DNA of 64,000 nt from Pseudomonas sp. TTU2014-080ASC (GTDB lineage: Bacteria > Pseudomonadota > Gammaproteobacteria > Pseudomonadales > Pseudomonadaceae). Each line of letters opens with the position of its first letter. The stretch's first letter is position 1. Shown in pieces: positions 1 through 9,105 of this stretch. The position numbers and the translations under genes were made by a program. Below the pieces are notes generated by a model, which did no database searches, was not told where the DNA came from, and worked only from the letters and a program-made list of their open reading frames with translations. The stretch is from the NCBI RefSeq assembly GCF_001446935.1, contig NZ_LKKK01000011.1:682001-746000 (forward strand). The letters run 5' to 3'.

Positions 1-578
1 TTGAAGTGCGGATTTCCGAAGAAGGCGAGGTGCAGGTGCGCAGCGGCGCGACCATGCAGGGCTACTACAAAGATCTGGAAAAAACCGCTGAGACGATGAC
101 CCCGGATGGCTTCCTGCGTACCGGCGACAAGGGGGAACAAGATGCGGATGGCAACTTGCGCCTGACCGGTCGGATCAAGGAGATTTTCAAAACCACCAAG
201 GGCAAATACGTCGCACCAGCGCCCATCGAGAACCGCATCGGCGAGCATTCCCGTATTGAGCAGGTGTGCGTAGTGGGCGATGGTATGCCGCAGCCGATTG
301 CGCTGTGTGTGTTGTCGGATGAGGGGCGCCATGAAGCCTCCAACGGCGAGCGGGCAAGGCTGCAAGAGAGCCTGAAAAAACTGCTAGAGGACGTCAATCA
401 GGTGTTGGATCAGCATGAGCGCTTGGGCGGGCTGGTGCTTATGAGCGATGTCTGGACGGTAGAGAATGGTTTTCTCACGCCTACACTGAAGATCAAGCGC
501 AACGTGGTCGAAAGTGCTTATAAAGATCACTTTGAGCACTGGCACTCCTGTTCAGAGGCTGTGATCTGGCAAGAGTGA
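1..578 (+). CDS. AMP-dependent acyl-CoA synthetase, C-terminal part (5' truncated by window)
   Basis: C-terminal part of an ANL-superfamily ligase, probably a long-chain fatty acid or related acid:CoA ligase. The reading frame is already open at base 3 and ends at TGA 576-578, so the adenylation core lies outside the window. Visible family marks are TGDKGEQDADG (the motif ending the large domain), the hinge-like LTGRIKEIFKTTKGKYVAP and LTPTLKIKRN near the end, whose lysine would be the adenylation lysine. GRIKEIFKTTKGKYVAP is typical of the FadD15/AMP-forming branch. The next gene is a hotdog thioesterase, so the pair may turn over acyl-CoA. Substrate cannot be told from this fragment. Confidence 0.88.
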   Translation, partial: EVRISEEGEVQVRSGATMQGYYKDLEKTAETMTPDGFLRTGDKGEQDADGNLRLTGRIKEIFKTTKGKYVAPAPIENRIGEHSRIEQVCVVGDGMPQPIALCVLSDEGRHEASNGERARLQESLKKLLEDVNQVLDQHERLGGLVLMSDVWTVENGFLTPTLKIKRNVVESAYKDHFEHWHSCSEAVIWQE

Positions 579-585
579 ATGCGAA

Positions 586-613
586 CAGGCCGCCTTTGTG
601 CGGCCTGGTTGTT
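586..613 (+). terminator. Rho-independent terminator after the acyl-CoA synthetase
   Basis: Perfect 8-bp stem CAGGCCGC (586-593) / GCGGCCTG (600-607) with a 6-base loop, followed by GTTGTTT. It lies between the ligase stop and the next start. Confidence 0.7.
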
Positions 614-640
614 TGGGCTAGCGAACGCAAGGGCGAGAAA

Positions 641-1087
641 ATGGCTATCTGGTTTCAAACGCCTGATCTGGGCGCACTTAACCGTTTGCAGAAAAACACC
701 ATTGGTGAGCAACTGGACATTCGTTTTGAGGCGATGGACGATGACTCTCTGAGTGCCAGCATGGTAGTAGATCAGCGCACCCATCAGCCATACGGTGTGT
801 TGCACGGTGGTGCTTCGGTGGTGCTGGCTGAGACAGTTGGTTCAATGGCCAGTTACCTGTGTATTGACCCGACCAAATTCTATTGCGTGGGCCTTGAGGT
901 GAACGCCAATCACCTGCGTGGTGTCCGCAGCGGCCGTGTGCTGGCGGTGGCGCGACCGGTCCATCTGGGGCGTACCACCCATGTCTGGGACATTCGCATC
1001 AGTGACGAGCAGGGCAAGAATAGCTGTATCTCACGTCTGACCACGGCCATCGTGCCTTTGCCTGAAAAAGCGCCGCAAGGTGTGTGA
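641..1087 (+). CDS. Hotdog-fold acyl-CoA thioesterase (PaaI/YdiI type)
   Basis: A 148-residue single hotdog domain that should hydrolyse an acyl- or aroyl-CoA thioester in the cytoplasm. The motif YGVLHGGASVVLAETVGSMA (from about residue 51) has the HGG turn (55-57) and a glutamate (E64) where YdiI/EntH-type enzymes carry the catalytic acid. The frame is open from 575, but the ATG at 641 follows a GGGCGAG site and gives the usual family length, and the upstream part runs through a terminator hairpin. It follows the acyl-CoA ligase but is separated from it by that terminator. Substrate unknown. Confidence 0.88.
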   Translation: MAIWFQTPDLGALNRLQKNTIGEQLDIRFEAMDDDSLSASMVVDQRTHQPYGVLHGGASVVLAETVGSMASYLCIDPTKFYCVGLEVNANHLRGVRSGRVLAVARPVHLGRTTHVWDIRISDEQGKNSCISRLTTAIVPLPEKAPQGV

Positions 1088-1150
1088 GGGGCGGCTGTCC
1101 GCTAAGCTCAGCGGACTTGCTAACCCGTTAACCGGCCAGTTTTGACGACT

Positions 1151-1960
1151 ATGTCCCGTCCGATTTTTTTCGCCCATGCCAACGGATTTCCGTCAGCCAC
1201 ATACGGCAAGTTGTTTGCGGCGCTGGAGCCTGACTATCAGGTGCAGCATCTGGAACAGCACGGCCACGACCCGCGTTTCCCGGTGAATGACAACTGGAGC
1301 AATCTGGTTGATGAGTTGATTCACCATGTGCAAGGCCTTGATCAGCCTGTTTGGGGAGTGGGGCACTCTCTGGGGGGCGTCCTGCATTTTCATGCTGCCC
1401 TGCAACGACCTGAGTTGTATCGCGGGGTGGTCATGCTCGATTCACCTGTGTTGACGCTGGCTGATCGTTTGGTGATCCGCACGGCAAAGCGCTTAGGCTT
1501 TATCGACCGCATTACTCCGGCGGGGCGCACGCTGGGACGGCGTGAGCGCTTTGCTGATCAGGCTGAGGCGCGTGCCTATTTTGCCGGAAAGACACTGTTT
1601 CGCGGGTTTGATCCCGATTGCCTGGATGCCTATGTGCAGCACGGCCTGACCCCGGATGCAGCGGGCCTGCGCCTGCGCTTTGATCCGCAGACTGAAATCA
1701 ACATCTTCCGCAGCGTTCCACACCAGAGTCCGGGGCGACTCAAACAGCTTAAAGTGCCGTTGGCGATGGTGCGCGGCAGCAAAAGCCGGGTTGTGCTGCC
1801 CCATCACGCAAGCCTGGTAAAGCGCGCACCCGGTTGCGAGTACATCAGCCTGCCGGGCGGGCATATGTTCCCGCTGGAGCGCCCACAGGATACGGCGCAT
1901 CTGCTTAAATCGCTGTTTCAGCGCTGGAGTACCAGCGAACTTATAGAGCCCAAGGCATGA
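1151..1960 (+). CDS. Alpha/beta hydrolase
   Basis: A 269-residue alpha/beta-hydrolase. The start is the ATG at 1151 (MSRPIFFAHANGFPSATY). HANGFPS near the N-terminus is the likely oxyanion strand, GHSLGG (71-76) is the nucleophile elbow with Ser73, and GGHMFPLERP near the C-terminus carries the probable catalytic histidine. No signal peptide, so cytoplasmic. The stop overlaps the start of the next hydrolase as ATGA, so the two are probably translationally coupled. The N-terminal motif is seen in many uncharacterised Pseudomonas hydrolases; the substrate cannot be inferred. Confidence 0.88.
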   Translation: MSRPIFFAHANGFPSATYGKLFAALEPDYQVQHLEQHGHDPRFPVNDNWSNLVDELIHHVQGLDQPVWGVGHSLGGVLHFHAALQRPELYRGVVMLDSPVLTLADRLVIRTAKRLGFIDRITPAGRTLGRRERFADQAEARAYFAGKTLFRGFDPDCLDAYVQHGLTPDAAGLRLRFDPQTEINIFRSVPHQSPGRLKQLKVPLAMVRGSKSRVVLPHHASLVKRAPGCEYISLPGGHMFPLERPQDTAHLLKSLFQRWSTSELIEPKA

Positions 1961-2820
1961 ACCTGAATTTCGAAGAAGTACGCCTGAGCCTGCCGCATAT
2001 CGAACTGGCGGCTCATATTTACGGGCCGGCTGATGGCATCCCGGTGATCGCTCTGCATGGCTGGCTGGATAACGCTGCGAGTTTTGCCCGTCTGGCACCG
2101 CTGCTGCCGGACCTACGCATCGCGGCGGTGGACTTGCCAGGGCACGGACATTCCGACCACCGTCCCAAGGGCAGCAGCTATGCCATTTGGGATTACGCCC
2201 ACGATGTTCTGCAGGTGGCGGAGCAACTGGGATGGCAGCGTTTTGCCCTGCTTGGGCATTCAATGGGCGCGATCGTTTCTGTGTTTGTGGCTGCAGCGGC
2301 CCCGGATCGTGTCTCGCGGCTAGCCCTGATTGATGGCCTGATCCCCAATACCGCTGAAGCTGAGGAGGCTCCGCAGAAACTGCATGAAGCACTCCAGGCA
2401 CGACTGGCACTGGCCGGTAAGAAAAAACCTGTTTATGCCCAGATCGACCGGGCCATTGAGGCCCGCATGCGAGGGGTGGGCGCGGTCAGCCGTGAAGCCG
2501 CCGAGCTGTTGGCCCAGCGCGGGTTGATGCCGGTACCCGGCGGGTATACCTGGCGGGCGGATAGCCAACTGACGTTACCCTCGCCAATGCGCTTTACCCG
2601 CGCCCATGCCATGGCGTTTGTGCGCAGCCTGAAATGCCCGGCCAAACTGGTGCTTGCCGAGCAAGGCATGATGCATGCCCAACCCGGTATTCACGCAGTG
2701 CTGGCAGACTTGCCGGTGACGGTCGAGCAGCTACCGGGCGGTCATCATTTACATTTGGACGACGAACAGGGCGCTGCCTTGGTAGCAGGCTGTTTCAAAG
2801 CTTTTTTGAACGCGCCTTGA
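1957..2820 (+). CDS. Alpha/beta hydrolase (serine hydrolase-like)
   Basis: A 287-residue alpha/beta-hydrolase, second of a coupled pair (4-base ATGA overlap with the preceding hydrolase). HGWLDNAASF (from 34) provides the oxyanion strand, PGHGHSDHRP (61-70) is the conserved loop, GHSMGA (100-105) is the elbow with Ser102, and GGHHLHLD near 260 carries the catalytic histidine. The arrangement resembles the SERHL-type serine hydrolases. No signal peptide. The sequence is only distantly similar to its neighbour, so this is not a recent duplication. Substrate unknown. Confidence 0.88.
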   Translation: MNLNFEEVRLSLPHIELAAHIYGPADGIPVIALHGWLDNAASFARLAPLLPDLRIAAVDLPGHGHSDHRPKGSSYAIWDYAHDVLQVAEQLGWQRFALLGHSMGAIVSVFVAAAAPDRVSRLALIDGLIPNTAEAEEAPQKLHEALQARLALAGKKKPVYAQIDRAIEARMRGVGAVSREAAELLAQRGLMPVPGGYTWRADSQLTLPSPMRFTRAHAMAFVRSLKCPAKLVLAEQGMMHAQPGIHAVLADLPVTVEQLPGGHHLHLDDEQGAALVAGCFKAFLNAP

Positions 2821-2871
2821 CTTGATCCCGATAAGTGGGGAAAGGTGGCGGCTTAACCCACGGAGGCTGTC

Positions 2872-3534
2872 ATGATCGACCTCTATACAGCGGCTACGCC
2901 CAATGGCTACAAAGCCTCAATTGCACTGGAAGAGTTGCAGCTGCCTTACACGCTGCATGTGCTGAGTTTCGACAAGCGAGAGCAGAAGTCCCCTGAGTTC
3001 CTCAAGATCAACCCCAACGGGCGCATTCCGGCGATTGTCGACCGTAGCGAAGGTGACTTCGCGGTATTCGAATCCGGCGCGATTCTCCTCTATCTGGCAG
3101 AAAAGACCGGGCAACTGATGCCGACGGATGTTAAAGGACGTTCACGGGTTATTCAGTGGCTGATGTTCCAGATGGGCGGTGTCGGCCCGATGCAGGGGCA
3201 GGCCAACGTGTTTTACCGGTATTTCCCGGAAAAGCTCCAGGCTGCGATCGACCGTTATCAGCACGAAACCCGCAGACTGTATGAGGTCCTGGACGGACGT
3301 CTGGGTGAGTCCGAGTTCCTTGCCGGTGATTACAGCATCGCTGATATCGCGACCTTTCCTTGGGTGCGCACCCATGAGTGGGCCGGCGTTTCGGTAGAGG
3401 GCCTTGAGCATTTGCAGCGCTGGCTCGCCGAAATTGCGGCGCGTCCTGCGGTGCAGCGCGGCCTGCAAGCGCCACCGAGGCCGACCGATAGTGACAAGCT
3501 AGTCAAGTCGGCCCAGTCGATCATCGTTAAATGA
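2872..3534 (+). CDS. Glutathione S-transferase, YfcG-like (Nu class)
   Basis: A 220-residue GST with an N-terminal thioredoxin-like domain and C-terminal helical domain. It begins [31 protein letters not shown] and [15 protein letters not shown] are the glutathione-binding segments, and the protein follows E. coli YfcG closely from memory. YfcG-type enzymes use the N-terminal Thr-Pro-Asn stretch rather than Cys or Ser and act as disulfide-bond reductases with bound GSSG; TPN is present here (residues 9-11). A GGAGG site precedes the start. The stop overlaps an ATGA at 3531 but the next gene probably starts at 3543. Confidence 0.9.
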   Translation: MIDLYTAATPNGYKASIALEELQLPYTLHVLSFDKREQKSPEFLKINPNGRIPAIVDRSEGDFAVFESGAILLYLAEKTGQLMPTDVKGRSRVIQWLMFQMGGVGPMQGQANVFYRYFPEKLQAAIDRYQHETRRLYEVLDGRLGESEFLAGDYSIADIATFPWVRTHEWAGVSVEGLEHLQRWLAEIAARPAVQRGLQAPPRPTDSDKLVKSAQSIIVK

Positions 3535-3542
3535 GAAGTTCT

Positions 3543-4343
3543 ATGCGTTTATGCCTTGTACTGGCAGCCAGTCTTATTTCCACTGCGGTGTGGGCGGATG
3601 TGGCGGATAGCCGGGATCTGGAAGTGTTGCCGCGATTCCCTGGTAGCCAGATCGTCACCTATAAGCAGCTCAGCGATCAGGAGCGGGTTTACCCGCAAGG
3701 GGCTATCCGTCGCATCAGCGGCAAACTCCGTTTTGAGCGGGAGGTCATGGCACAGGGCAGTTTCACCGCTGTGACCTATGAATTGCCGCGTACGCATTCA
3801 GCCAGCGAAGCTTTTAACAGCGCCCGAGAAGCCCTGCACGAGCAGAATGCCGAGCTGTTGTATTGGTGCGTAGGCCGCGAGTGTGGCTCAAGCAATTTGT
3901 GGGCTAATTCGGTGTTCAATAACGCTACGCTGTATGGTTCTGATGCCCAGCAAAGTTATGCGCTGTTGCGCCTGGCTGAGCCTCGGCAGGACAGCCTGTT
4001 GGCGCTGTACAGCATTACCAGGGGCAATGGTCGGGCCTACTTGCAGGTGGAACAGCTCGACGCGGCCTCCACACTGCCGCAAATTCTGCCAACGCCCGCC
4101 ACGCTGCAGCGGGCGCTAAAGACGAGCGGTGAACTACGCCTGCCCAAATTGTCTGAGCCCACTGATGAATGGGTGGCTTTGCTGGCGCGCAGCCTCAATC
4201 TCGACAGCACCCTGCGTGTAGCCCTGAGTGGCGAAGCCGCAGCGGCCTGGCGTGATGCGCTAATTGGCCAACAGGTGCGAGCGGCAAGGCTTGAGCTTGA
4301 TACACAAGCTGTTACCGGTTTGCAGGTAAACGTGCTGCGCTAA
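3543..4343 (+). CDS. DUF4892 family exported protein
   Basis: A 266-residue protein with a clear Sec signal (MRLCLVLAASLISTAVWA, cleavage before DVAD), so periplasmic or envelope-bound. The mature part (DVADSRDLEVLPRFPGSQIV) has the start typical of DUF4892 proteins, which are common in pseudomonads and have no assigned function. An in-frame ATG exists at 3531, but GAGAAG at 3533-3538 sits at the right distance for the ATG at 3543, which also places the signal sequence at the N-terminus. It closely follows the GST and ends before a strong terminator. Confidence 0.8.
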   Translation: MRLCLVLAASLISTAVWADVADSRDLEVLPRFPGSQIVTYKQLSDQERVYPQGAIRRISGKLRFEREVMAQGSFTAVTYELPRTHSASEAFNSAREALHEQNAELLYWCVGRECGSSNLWANSVFNNATLYGSDAQQSYALLRLAEPRQDSLLALYSITRGNGRAYLQVEQLDAASTLPQILPTPATLQRALKTSGELRLPKLSEPTDEWVALLARSLNLDSTLRVALSGEAAAAWRDALIGQQVRAARLELDTQAVTGLQVNVLR

Positions 4344-4375
4344 GCTTAGATAGTCGTCTGTGGGAATCTTTTACC

Positions 4376-4408
4376 GGCTCTGCCTGTCTTGTGCAGAGCC
4401 TTTTGTTT
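4376..4408 (+). terminator. Rho-independent terminator
   Basis: Perfect 8-bp stem GGCTCTGC (4376-4383) / GCAGAGCC (4393-4400) followed by TTTTGTTT. It closes the GST-DUF4892 unit. Confidence 0.85.
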
Positions 4409-4422
4409 CTGTGGGAGTTTAA

Positions 4423-5505
4423 ATGGCCAATAACGATCGCTTGCTGGTGCAGATATTGATGCTCAGCTTGCTGGGGGCCAGCCTCTGGGTACTGGCGCCA
4501 TTCTGGTCCGCCCTGTTCTGGGCTGCGGTACTGTCATTTGCCAGTTGGCCGATGATGCGCATCCTGACCAACCTGTTGGGTGGCCGGCAGGCGTTGGCTG
4601 CGGGACTGTTGACGCTGGCCTGGACGGTTTTACTGGCGGTGCCGCTGGTGATGCTGGGTTTCAACCTGGCCGATCACATCAAAGACTTCACCAGTATGGT
4701 CAAGGACTATCAGGTTGATGGCCTGCCACCACCGCCAGTGTGGCTGGGGACCTTGCCGATGGTCGGGGATTACTTGGTCGAGCTTTGGCAAACTCTGGAT
4801 AAGCAGGGCGCGGAGTTGTTTGCCACGGTACAGCCTTATCTTGGCCAGGTCGGCAACTGGCTGCTGACCCGCAGTGCGAAAATTGCTGGCGGCATGGTTG
4901 AGCTGGCTTTGAGTCTGGTGCTGGTGTTCTTCTTTTACCGGGATGGCCCACGTCTGGCGGCGCTGGTCGAGCGTCTGTTAGAGCGCCTGATTGGTAACCG
5001 TGCTGAGCATTACATTGAGTTGGTCGCAGGTACTGTGCAGCGGGTGGTCAACGGTGTGATTGGTACCGCAGTGGCTCAGGCGATTCTGGCTTGGATCGGC
5101 TTCACCATCGCCGGTGTTCCGGGGGCGCTGGTACTGGGCTTCCTGACCTTCGGCTTCAGCTTGATCATGGTCCCGCCGTTGGTGTGGGGGCCGGCAGTGG
5201 CCTGGTTGTTCTGGCACGGCGAAATCGGCATGGCGATCTTCCTCGCCATCTGGGGTTTCTTCATCATCAGTGGCGTGGACAACATCCTCAAACCCTACCT
5301 GATCAGCCGCGGCGGCAACTTGCCGCTGATCGTGGTGCTGCTGGGGGTGTTCGGCGGCATTTTGGCGTTCGGCTTCATGGGCCTGTTCATGGGCCCGACG
5401 CTGCTGGCCGTGGCCTACAGCCTGGTGGGCGACTGGGTGCGTACGCCTGTGTACGACCCCTGCGCAGAAAACCCCAACGAGCCGCAAGACACACCTAAAA
5501 GCTAG
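4423..5505 (+). CDS. AI-2E family transporter (YdiK-like membrane permease)
   Basis: A 360-residue inner-membrane protein of the AI-2E (PF01594) family. There are two N-terminal hydrophobic segments (about 9-45), a third around 60-80, an amphipathic extracytoplasmic region (about 85-150), and a cluster of closely spaced segments from about 155 to 335 (e.g. LALSLVLVFFFYRDGPR, IIVVLLGVFGGILAFG-like stretches). The family name comes from E. coli TqsA; most members export unknown solutes and some act as Na+/H+ antiporters, so autoinducer transport should not be assumed. It is a single-gene unit with a terminator before it and a hairpin after it. Confidence 0.85.
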   Translation: MANNDRLLVQILMLSLLGASLWVLAPFWSALFWAAVLSFASWPMMRILTNLLGGRQALAAGLLTLAWTVLLAVPLVMLGFNLADHIKDFTSMVKDYQVDGLPPPPVWLGTLPMVGDYLVELWQTLDKQGAELFATVQPYLGQVGNWLLTRSAKIAGGMVELALSLVLVFFFYRDGPRLAALVERLLERLIGNRAEHYIELVAGTVQRVVNGVIGTAVAQAILAWIGFTIAGVPGALVLGFLTFGFSLIMVPPLVWGPAVAWLFWHGEIGMAIFLAIWGFFIISGVDNILKPYLISRGGNLPLIVVLLGVFGGILAFGFMGLFMGPTLLAVAYSLVGDWVRTPVYDPCAENPNEPQDTPKS

Positions 5506-5513
5506 CCACATAA

Positions 5514-5540
5514 GCCCGGATGTCGGTATAGCATCCGGGC
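5514..5540 (+). terminator. Hairpin after AI-2E permease (terminator-like, no U tract)
   Basis: Perfect 9-bp inverted repeat GCCCGGATG (5514-5522) / CATCCGGGC (5532-5540). There is no T-run after it, so intrinsic termination is uncertain. Confidence 0.5.
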
Positions 5541-5643
5541 GTCATCTGCTTGCTGAGCATTGATCGACTCGATCTAACGGATAGCCTGCTGCGCCAGCTC
5601 GTTGCCGTGCAGGCTTTTTCCAACAATAAATAATGGATTGTTC

Positions 5644-7110
5644 ATGAAGAAAATTATTCTGGGTGCAGTGGTCACTGTGGGGGTGTTGGGCTGCGCCGGG
5701 GCTTGGTACACCGGTAAGGTTCTGCCGGATGCGCTGCAAGCATCGATCAAGCAGGCTAACGAGGAGATGGATAAGTCGCTGCCGAGTCTGGGCGTGTTCG
5801 GTAAGGTCGAATTGGCTTCCCTGCAAAGCGGCGTTTTCAGCAGCACTGCCCGTTACCGGTTGCAGCTGTCTGTGCCGGATGAAAACGGCAAGCTGGAAAG
5901 CACTGAGCTGTTTTTCACCGACAAACTGGATCACGGTCCATTCCCACTGTCGCGCCTGACCAGGCTGAAGCTGGCTCCGGTTATGGCGGAAAGCAACTTT
6001 GAGCTTGAGTCCAGCGAGGAGCTGGCCCAGCTGTTTGCAGCCACCAATGGTGTGTCACCGCTGAGCGGGAACTTCGCAGTCAGCTATTCCCGTGCCATCG
6101 ATGGTGATGTGCGCATGGAGAAAGTGCTGGCAACACTGCCGGACAAGAGCCAGATCGATTTCAGCGGCATGGACCTGCATATCGAAAGCAGCGCCGGGGC
6201 GGAGGACGTTCAGTCGAGCGGGCAGATGGAGCAACTGAAACTGGCGGTGCCGCTTGAGGGCGGGGCGTTCCTCAATGTGGCGATGCAGGGGCTTAAATTC
6301 AGCAGCGACGTGAAGCGCGGCAGCGGAGACATTTATGTCGGTAACAATGCCGCCACGCTGGAGTCCCTTTCATTGACGCAGACTGACCAAGCGCCTTTGC
6401 TGATCCAATCCATTGAGGTTGACTCACAGAGCAGCGAAAACGCGCAGATGATGACCATGCGCGATGTCTATAAGACCGGCATGATCAGCTTTCAAGGGCA
6501 GAATATTGGAACCGCTGAAGCGGTTTTAAGTGCGAGCAACATCGACATGCCGGCCGTTCAGTCGCTGATGGCGTTCTACACCGAGCTGACTAAGCAAGCT
6601 CCGTCGCAAGAGCCGGAACTTACCCCAGAGCAGGAACAACGCATGCTGGAGATTGCCAGCAAGCTGTTGGCGGCTAAGCCGGTGTTTGGCCTGGAAAAGC
6701 TGGCGCTAAAAACCACCAATGGTGAAACCAGCGCAAGCCTGAATGTGAATCTGGATAAGCCGGTGTCATTCGAGCTGGATGGACCTGAGCTGGCCAGCCA
6801 ACTACTGAGCAAGCTGGACCTTAACCTCAGCCTATCGAGAAAGACCATCGAGGATGTTGTGGCGCTACAAGCTGCGCTGGCAGGCTTGGATGATCCGCAA
6901 GCCGTGGCCCAACAGGCCAAGATGAGCAGTGAAATGGCTGGCGTTATGGCCATGAGCAGTGGTCTGGCAACAGTGGATGGCGACACCATCCGCAGCTCGC
7001 TGAGCTATGCCGACAAGCAGGTGAATTTCAACGGTAAGCAGATGCCGCTTGAGCAGTTCATCATGCTGATCATGGGCGCAAGCTCAGGCCTGATGGGCAA
7101 TCAGCCCTGA
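5644..7110 (+). CDS. DUF945 family protein (YdgA-like)
   Basis: A 488-residue protein with an N-terminal hydrophobic anchor (KKIILGAVVTVGVLGCAGAW) followed by a long, mostly beta-rich polar region; it is probably attached to the inner membrane and faces the periplasm. The opening, including WYTGKVLPDALQASIKQ, matches the DUF945/YdgA family, which has weak links to AsmA-like proteins and no settled biochemical role. The ATG at 5644 is chosen over upstream in-frame codons because it places the anchor at the N-terminus. A short acidic, Gln/Glu-rich stretch (QAPSQEPELTPEQEQR) lies around residue 320. Monocistronic, with a strong terminator behind. Confidence 0.82.
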   Translation: MKKIILGAVVTVGVLGCAGAWYTGKVLPDALQASIKQANEEMDKSLPSLGVFGKVELASLQSGVFSSTARYRLQLSVPDENGKLESTELFFTDKLDHGPFPLSRLTRLKLAPVMAESNFELESSEELAQLFAATNGVSPLSGNFAVSYSRAIDGDVRMEKVLATLPDKSQIDFSGMDLHIESSAGAEDVQSSGQMEQLKLAVPLEGGAFLNVAMQGLKFSSDVKRGSGDIYVGNNAATLESLSLTQTDQAPLLIQSIEVDSQSSENAQMMTMRDVYKTGMISFQGQNIGTAEAVLSASNIDMPAVQSLMAFYTELTKQAPSQEPELTPEQEQRMLEIASKLLAAKPVFGLEKLALKTTNGETSASLNVNLDKPVSFELDGPELASQLLSKLDLNLSLSRKTIEDVVALQAALAGLDDPQAVAQQAKMSSEMAGVMAMSSGLATVDGDTIRSSLSYADKQVNFNGKQMPLEQFIMLIMGASSGLMGNQP

Positions 7111-7137
7111 TCAGGTTATCTCCTTAGCGTCACAGCA

Positions 7138-7170
7138 ACGGCCAACCTTGTGTTGGCCGTTTGCGTTTTC
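7138..7170 (+). terminator. Rho-independent terminator
   Basis: Perfect 9-bp stem ACGGCCAAC (7138-7146) / GTTGGCCGT (7152-7160), 5-base loop, followed by TTGCGTTTT. Confidence 0.85.
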
Positions 7171-7189
7171 AGGCGCTGTCCGGTGAATC

Positions 7190-7239
7190 TTTACGGATTC
7201 TTTATGCGCAGCCACTGCTGCGCCAATCGAACCTTTACG
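7190..7239 (+). promoter_or_regulatory. Candidate KdpE operator repeats and leader hairpin before kdpF
   Basis: TTTACG (7190-7195) and TTTATG (7201-7206) are direct repeats 11 bases apart, the spacing used by OmpR/PhoB-family dimers, and TTTACG recurs at 7234-7239. Between them GCGCAGC (7206-7212) / GCTGCGC (7217-7223) forms a perfect 7-bp hairpin with a 4-base loop. Position upstream of the kdp operon and the presence of kdpE downstream suggest a KdpE site; this is inference. Confidence 0.4.
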
Positions 7240-7294
7240 CTGTTCACCGCGAGACTCTGTTTCAGGCGACTAATGCCTTGAAATGGAGCAAGTC

Positions 7295-7384
7295 ATGAGC
7301 GTTCTTGATGGTGTGTCCCTGGCTTTGGCTGTGGGACTGTTCATTTATCTGCTGCTTGCGCTTCTGCGCGCTGAACAGGCGTAG
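7295..7384 (+). CDS. kdpF: KdpF, small subunit of the K+-transporting ATPase
   Basis: A 29-residue, almost wholly hydrophobic peptide ([20 protein letters not shown], ending [10 protein letters not shown]) directly upstream of kdpA. KdpF is a single-pass membrane peptide of about 29 residues that stabilises the KdpABC complex. Both the length and the [17 protein letters not shown] ending fit. The ATG is at 7295 and the TAG at 7382-7384, eight bases before kdpA. It is too short for standard gene calling and easily missed. Confidence 0.9.
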   Translation: MSVLDGVSLALAVGLFIYLLLALLRAEQA

Positions 7385-7392
7385 GAGGGCAT

Positions 7393-9093
7393 ATGCACAG
7401 TTACGATTGGGCGCTGCTGGCGCTGTTTTTCGTGTTGCTGCTGGTGCCAGCGCCTTTTATAGGCCGCTACCTGTACCGGGCGATGGAGGGCGAAAGAACC
7501 TGCCTGACGTCGCTGTTGGGGCCGGTTGAACGGTTTTTCTATCGCATGGCGGGCGTTGATCAGGGCGCTGAACAGGACTGGCGACGCTACAGCCTGGCAC
7601 TGCTGGCGTTTACCCTGATAAGCCTGCTGGCACTGTTTGCGATCCTCATGTTGCAGGGCTTGCTCCCCCTGAATCCGCAGCATTTACCGGGCCTTGAATG
7701 GAGCCTGGCGCTCAACACAGCTGTGAGTTTTGTCACCAACACCAACTGGCAGGCCTACAGCGGCGAATCAACCCTGAGCTATTTCAGCCAGATGGTTGGT
7801 CTGGGTGTGCAGAACTTTGTCAGCCCGGCGGTTGGGCTGGCCGTGCTGGTGGTGCTTTGCCGTGGCTTTAGCCGCCGCTCCAGCCGCAGCGTGGGCAACT
7901 TTTGGGTCGATCTGACCCGCGCCACACTGTATGGCTTGCTGCCGTTTGCGCTGGTGCTGGCGGTGTTGCTGGTGTGGCAGGGCGTGCCGCAGAGCGTTCA
8001 TGAGTATGTGCATGTGCAGACGTTAGGCGGCCACGAGCAGGTCGTACCGTTAGGCCCGGCTGCCAGCCAGATCGCTATCAAGCAGTTAGGCACCAACGGT
8101 GGCGGCTTCTTTGGCGTGAACTCGGCCCATCCCTTTGAGAATCCGACAGCCTGGAGCAACCTGTTCGAGCTGGTATCCATCCTGCTGATTCCGGCTGCGC
8201 TTATTTTTACCTTCGGCCATTACGTGAAGGACTTGCGCCAGAGCCGAGCCCTGTTGGCTTGCGTGCTGTTGCTGTTCTGCGTTGGGCTGGGTGTGACCCT
8301 GTATGCGGAACTGCAGCCGAACCCGCTGCTGGCCAGCCTGCCGGTCGAGCAAGTTGGCTCGCTGGAAGGCAAGGAAAGCCGCTTTGGCAGCGTTGCTTCA
8401 GCACTGTGGGCAGTAGCAACCACAGCGGCGTCCAGCGGTTCGGTCAACGCCATGCACGACAGCTTCAGCGCGCTCGGCGGTTTGGTGCCGATGTTCAACA
8501 TGATGCTAGGCGAAGTGATCTTCGGCGGTATCGGCGCGGGGCTGTATGGCTTGCTGCTGTTTGTGCTGATCACCGTGTTTCTGGCCGGGCTGATGATCGG
8601 CCGTACTCCGGAATACCTCGGCAAGAAACTGGAGGCGCGAGAAGTCCGCTTGCTGGTGGCCACGCTGCTGGTGATGCCGTTGGGCGTGCTGGTGTTGGCC
8701 GCGCTGGCGGCGAGCCTGCCGGGCGCGGCGGCTTCAGTGAGCAATCCGGGGGGCCATGGTTTCAGCCAGCTGCTCTACAACTACACCTCGGTGACGGCCA
8801 ATAACGGTTCAGCGTTCGGCGGTTTCTCCGCGAATACCCCGTATCACAACCTGATGATGGCGCTGGCCATGTTGTTGGGCCGCTTCGGTTACATCCTGCC
8901 GGTGCTGGCGATTGCCGGTGGTCTGGCGGCGAAGAAGAGCGCGCCGCAAGGCAGCAACAGCTTTCCCACCCACGGGCCGCTGTTCGTGGTGTTGCTGAGC
9001 GTGATCATTCTGGTGGTGGGTGGTTTGACCTTCCTGCCTGCGCTGGCCTTAGGTCCGATTGCAGAGCATCTGGCCATGTTGCCGGGCCTGTAG
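7393..9093 (+). CDS. kdpA: K+-transporting ATPase subunit A (KdpA)
   Basis: The 566-residue K+-binding and channel-like subunit of the high-affinity KdpFABC pump, in the inner membrane. It has about ten hydrophobic segments and the expected pore-loop regions: [34 protein letters not shown], the segment containing [11 protein letters not shown], and [15 protein letters not shown]. These correspond to the four selectivity-filter repeats of the SKT channel-like fold. Length is normal. The gene lies 8 bases after kdpF and 12 before kdpB in one operon, presumably induced by K+ limitation through KdpDE. Confidence 0.98.
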   Translation: MHSYDWALLALFFVLLLVPAPFIGRYLYRAMEGERTCLTSLLGPVERFFYRMAGVDQGAEQDWRRYSLALLAFTLISLLALFAILMLQGLLPLNPQHLPGLEWSLALNTAVSFVTNTNWQAYSGESTLSYFSQMVGLGVQNFVSPAVGLAVLVVLCRGFSRRSSRSVGNFWVDLTRATLYGLLPFALVLAVLLVWQGVPQSVHEYVHVQTLGGHEQVVPLGPAASQIAIKQLGTNGGGFFGVNSAHPFENPTAWSNLFELVSILLIPAALIFTFGHYVKDLRQSRALLACVLLLFCVGLGVTLYAELQPNPLLASLPVEQVGSLEGKESRFGSVASALWAVATTAASSGSVNAMHDSFSALGGLVPMFNMMLGEVIFGGIGAGLYGLLLFVLITVFLAGLMIGRTPEYLGKKLEAREVRLLVATLLVMPLGVLVLAALAASLPGAAASVSNPGGHGFSQLLYNYTSVTANNGSAFGGFSANTPYHNLMMALAMLLGRFGYILPVLAIAGGLAAKKSAPQGSNSFPTHGPLFVVLLSVIILVVGGLTFLPALALGPIAEHLAMLPGL

Positions 9094-9105
9094 GGGAGCA
9101 TTGTT

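Noticed and set aside
1493..2410. A 305-codon minus-strand frame spanning two hydrolase genes
   Set aside because: Runs across the junction of two intact genes on the other strand and shows no family motif.
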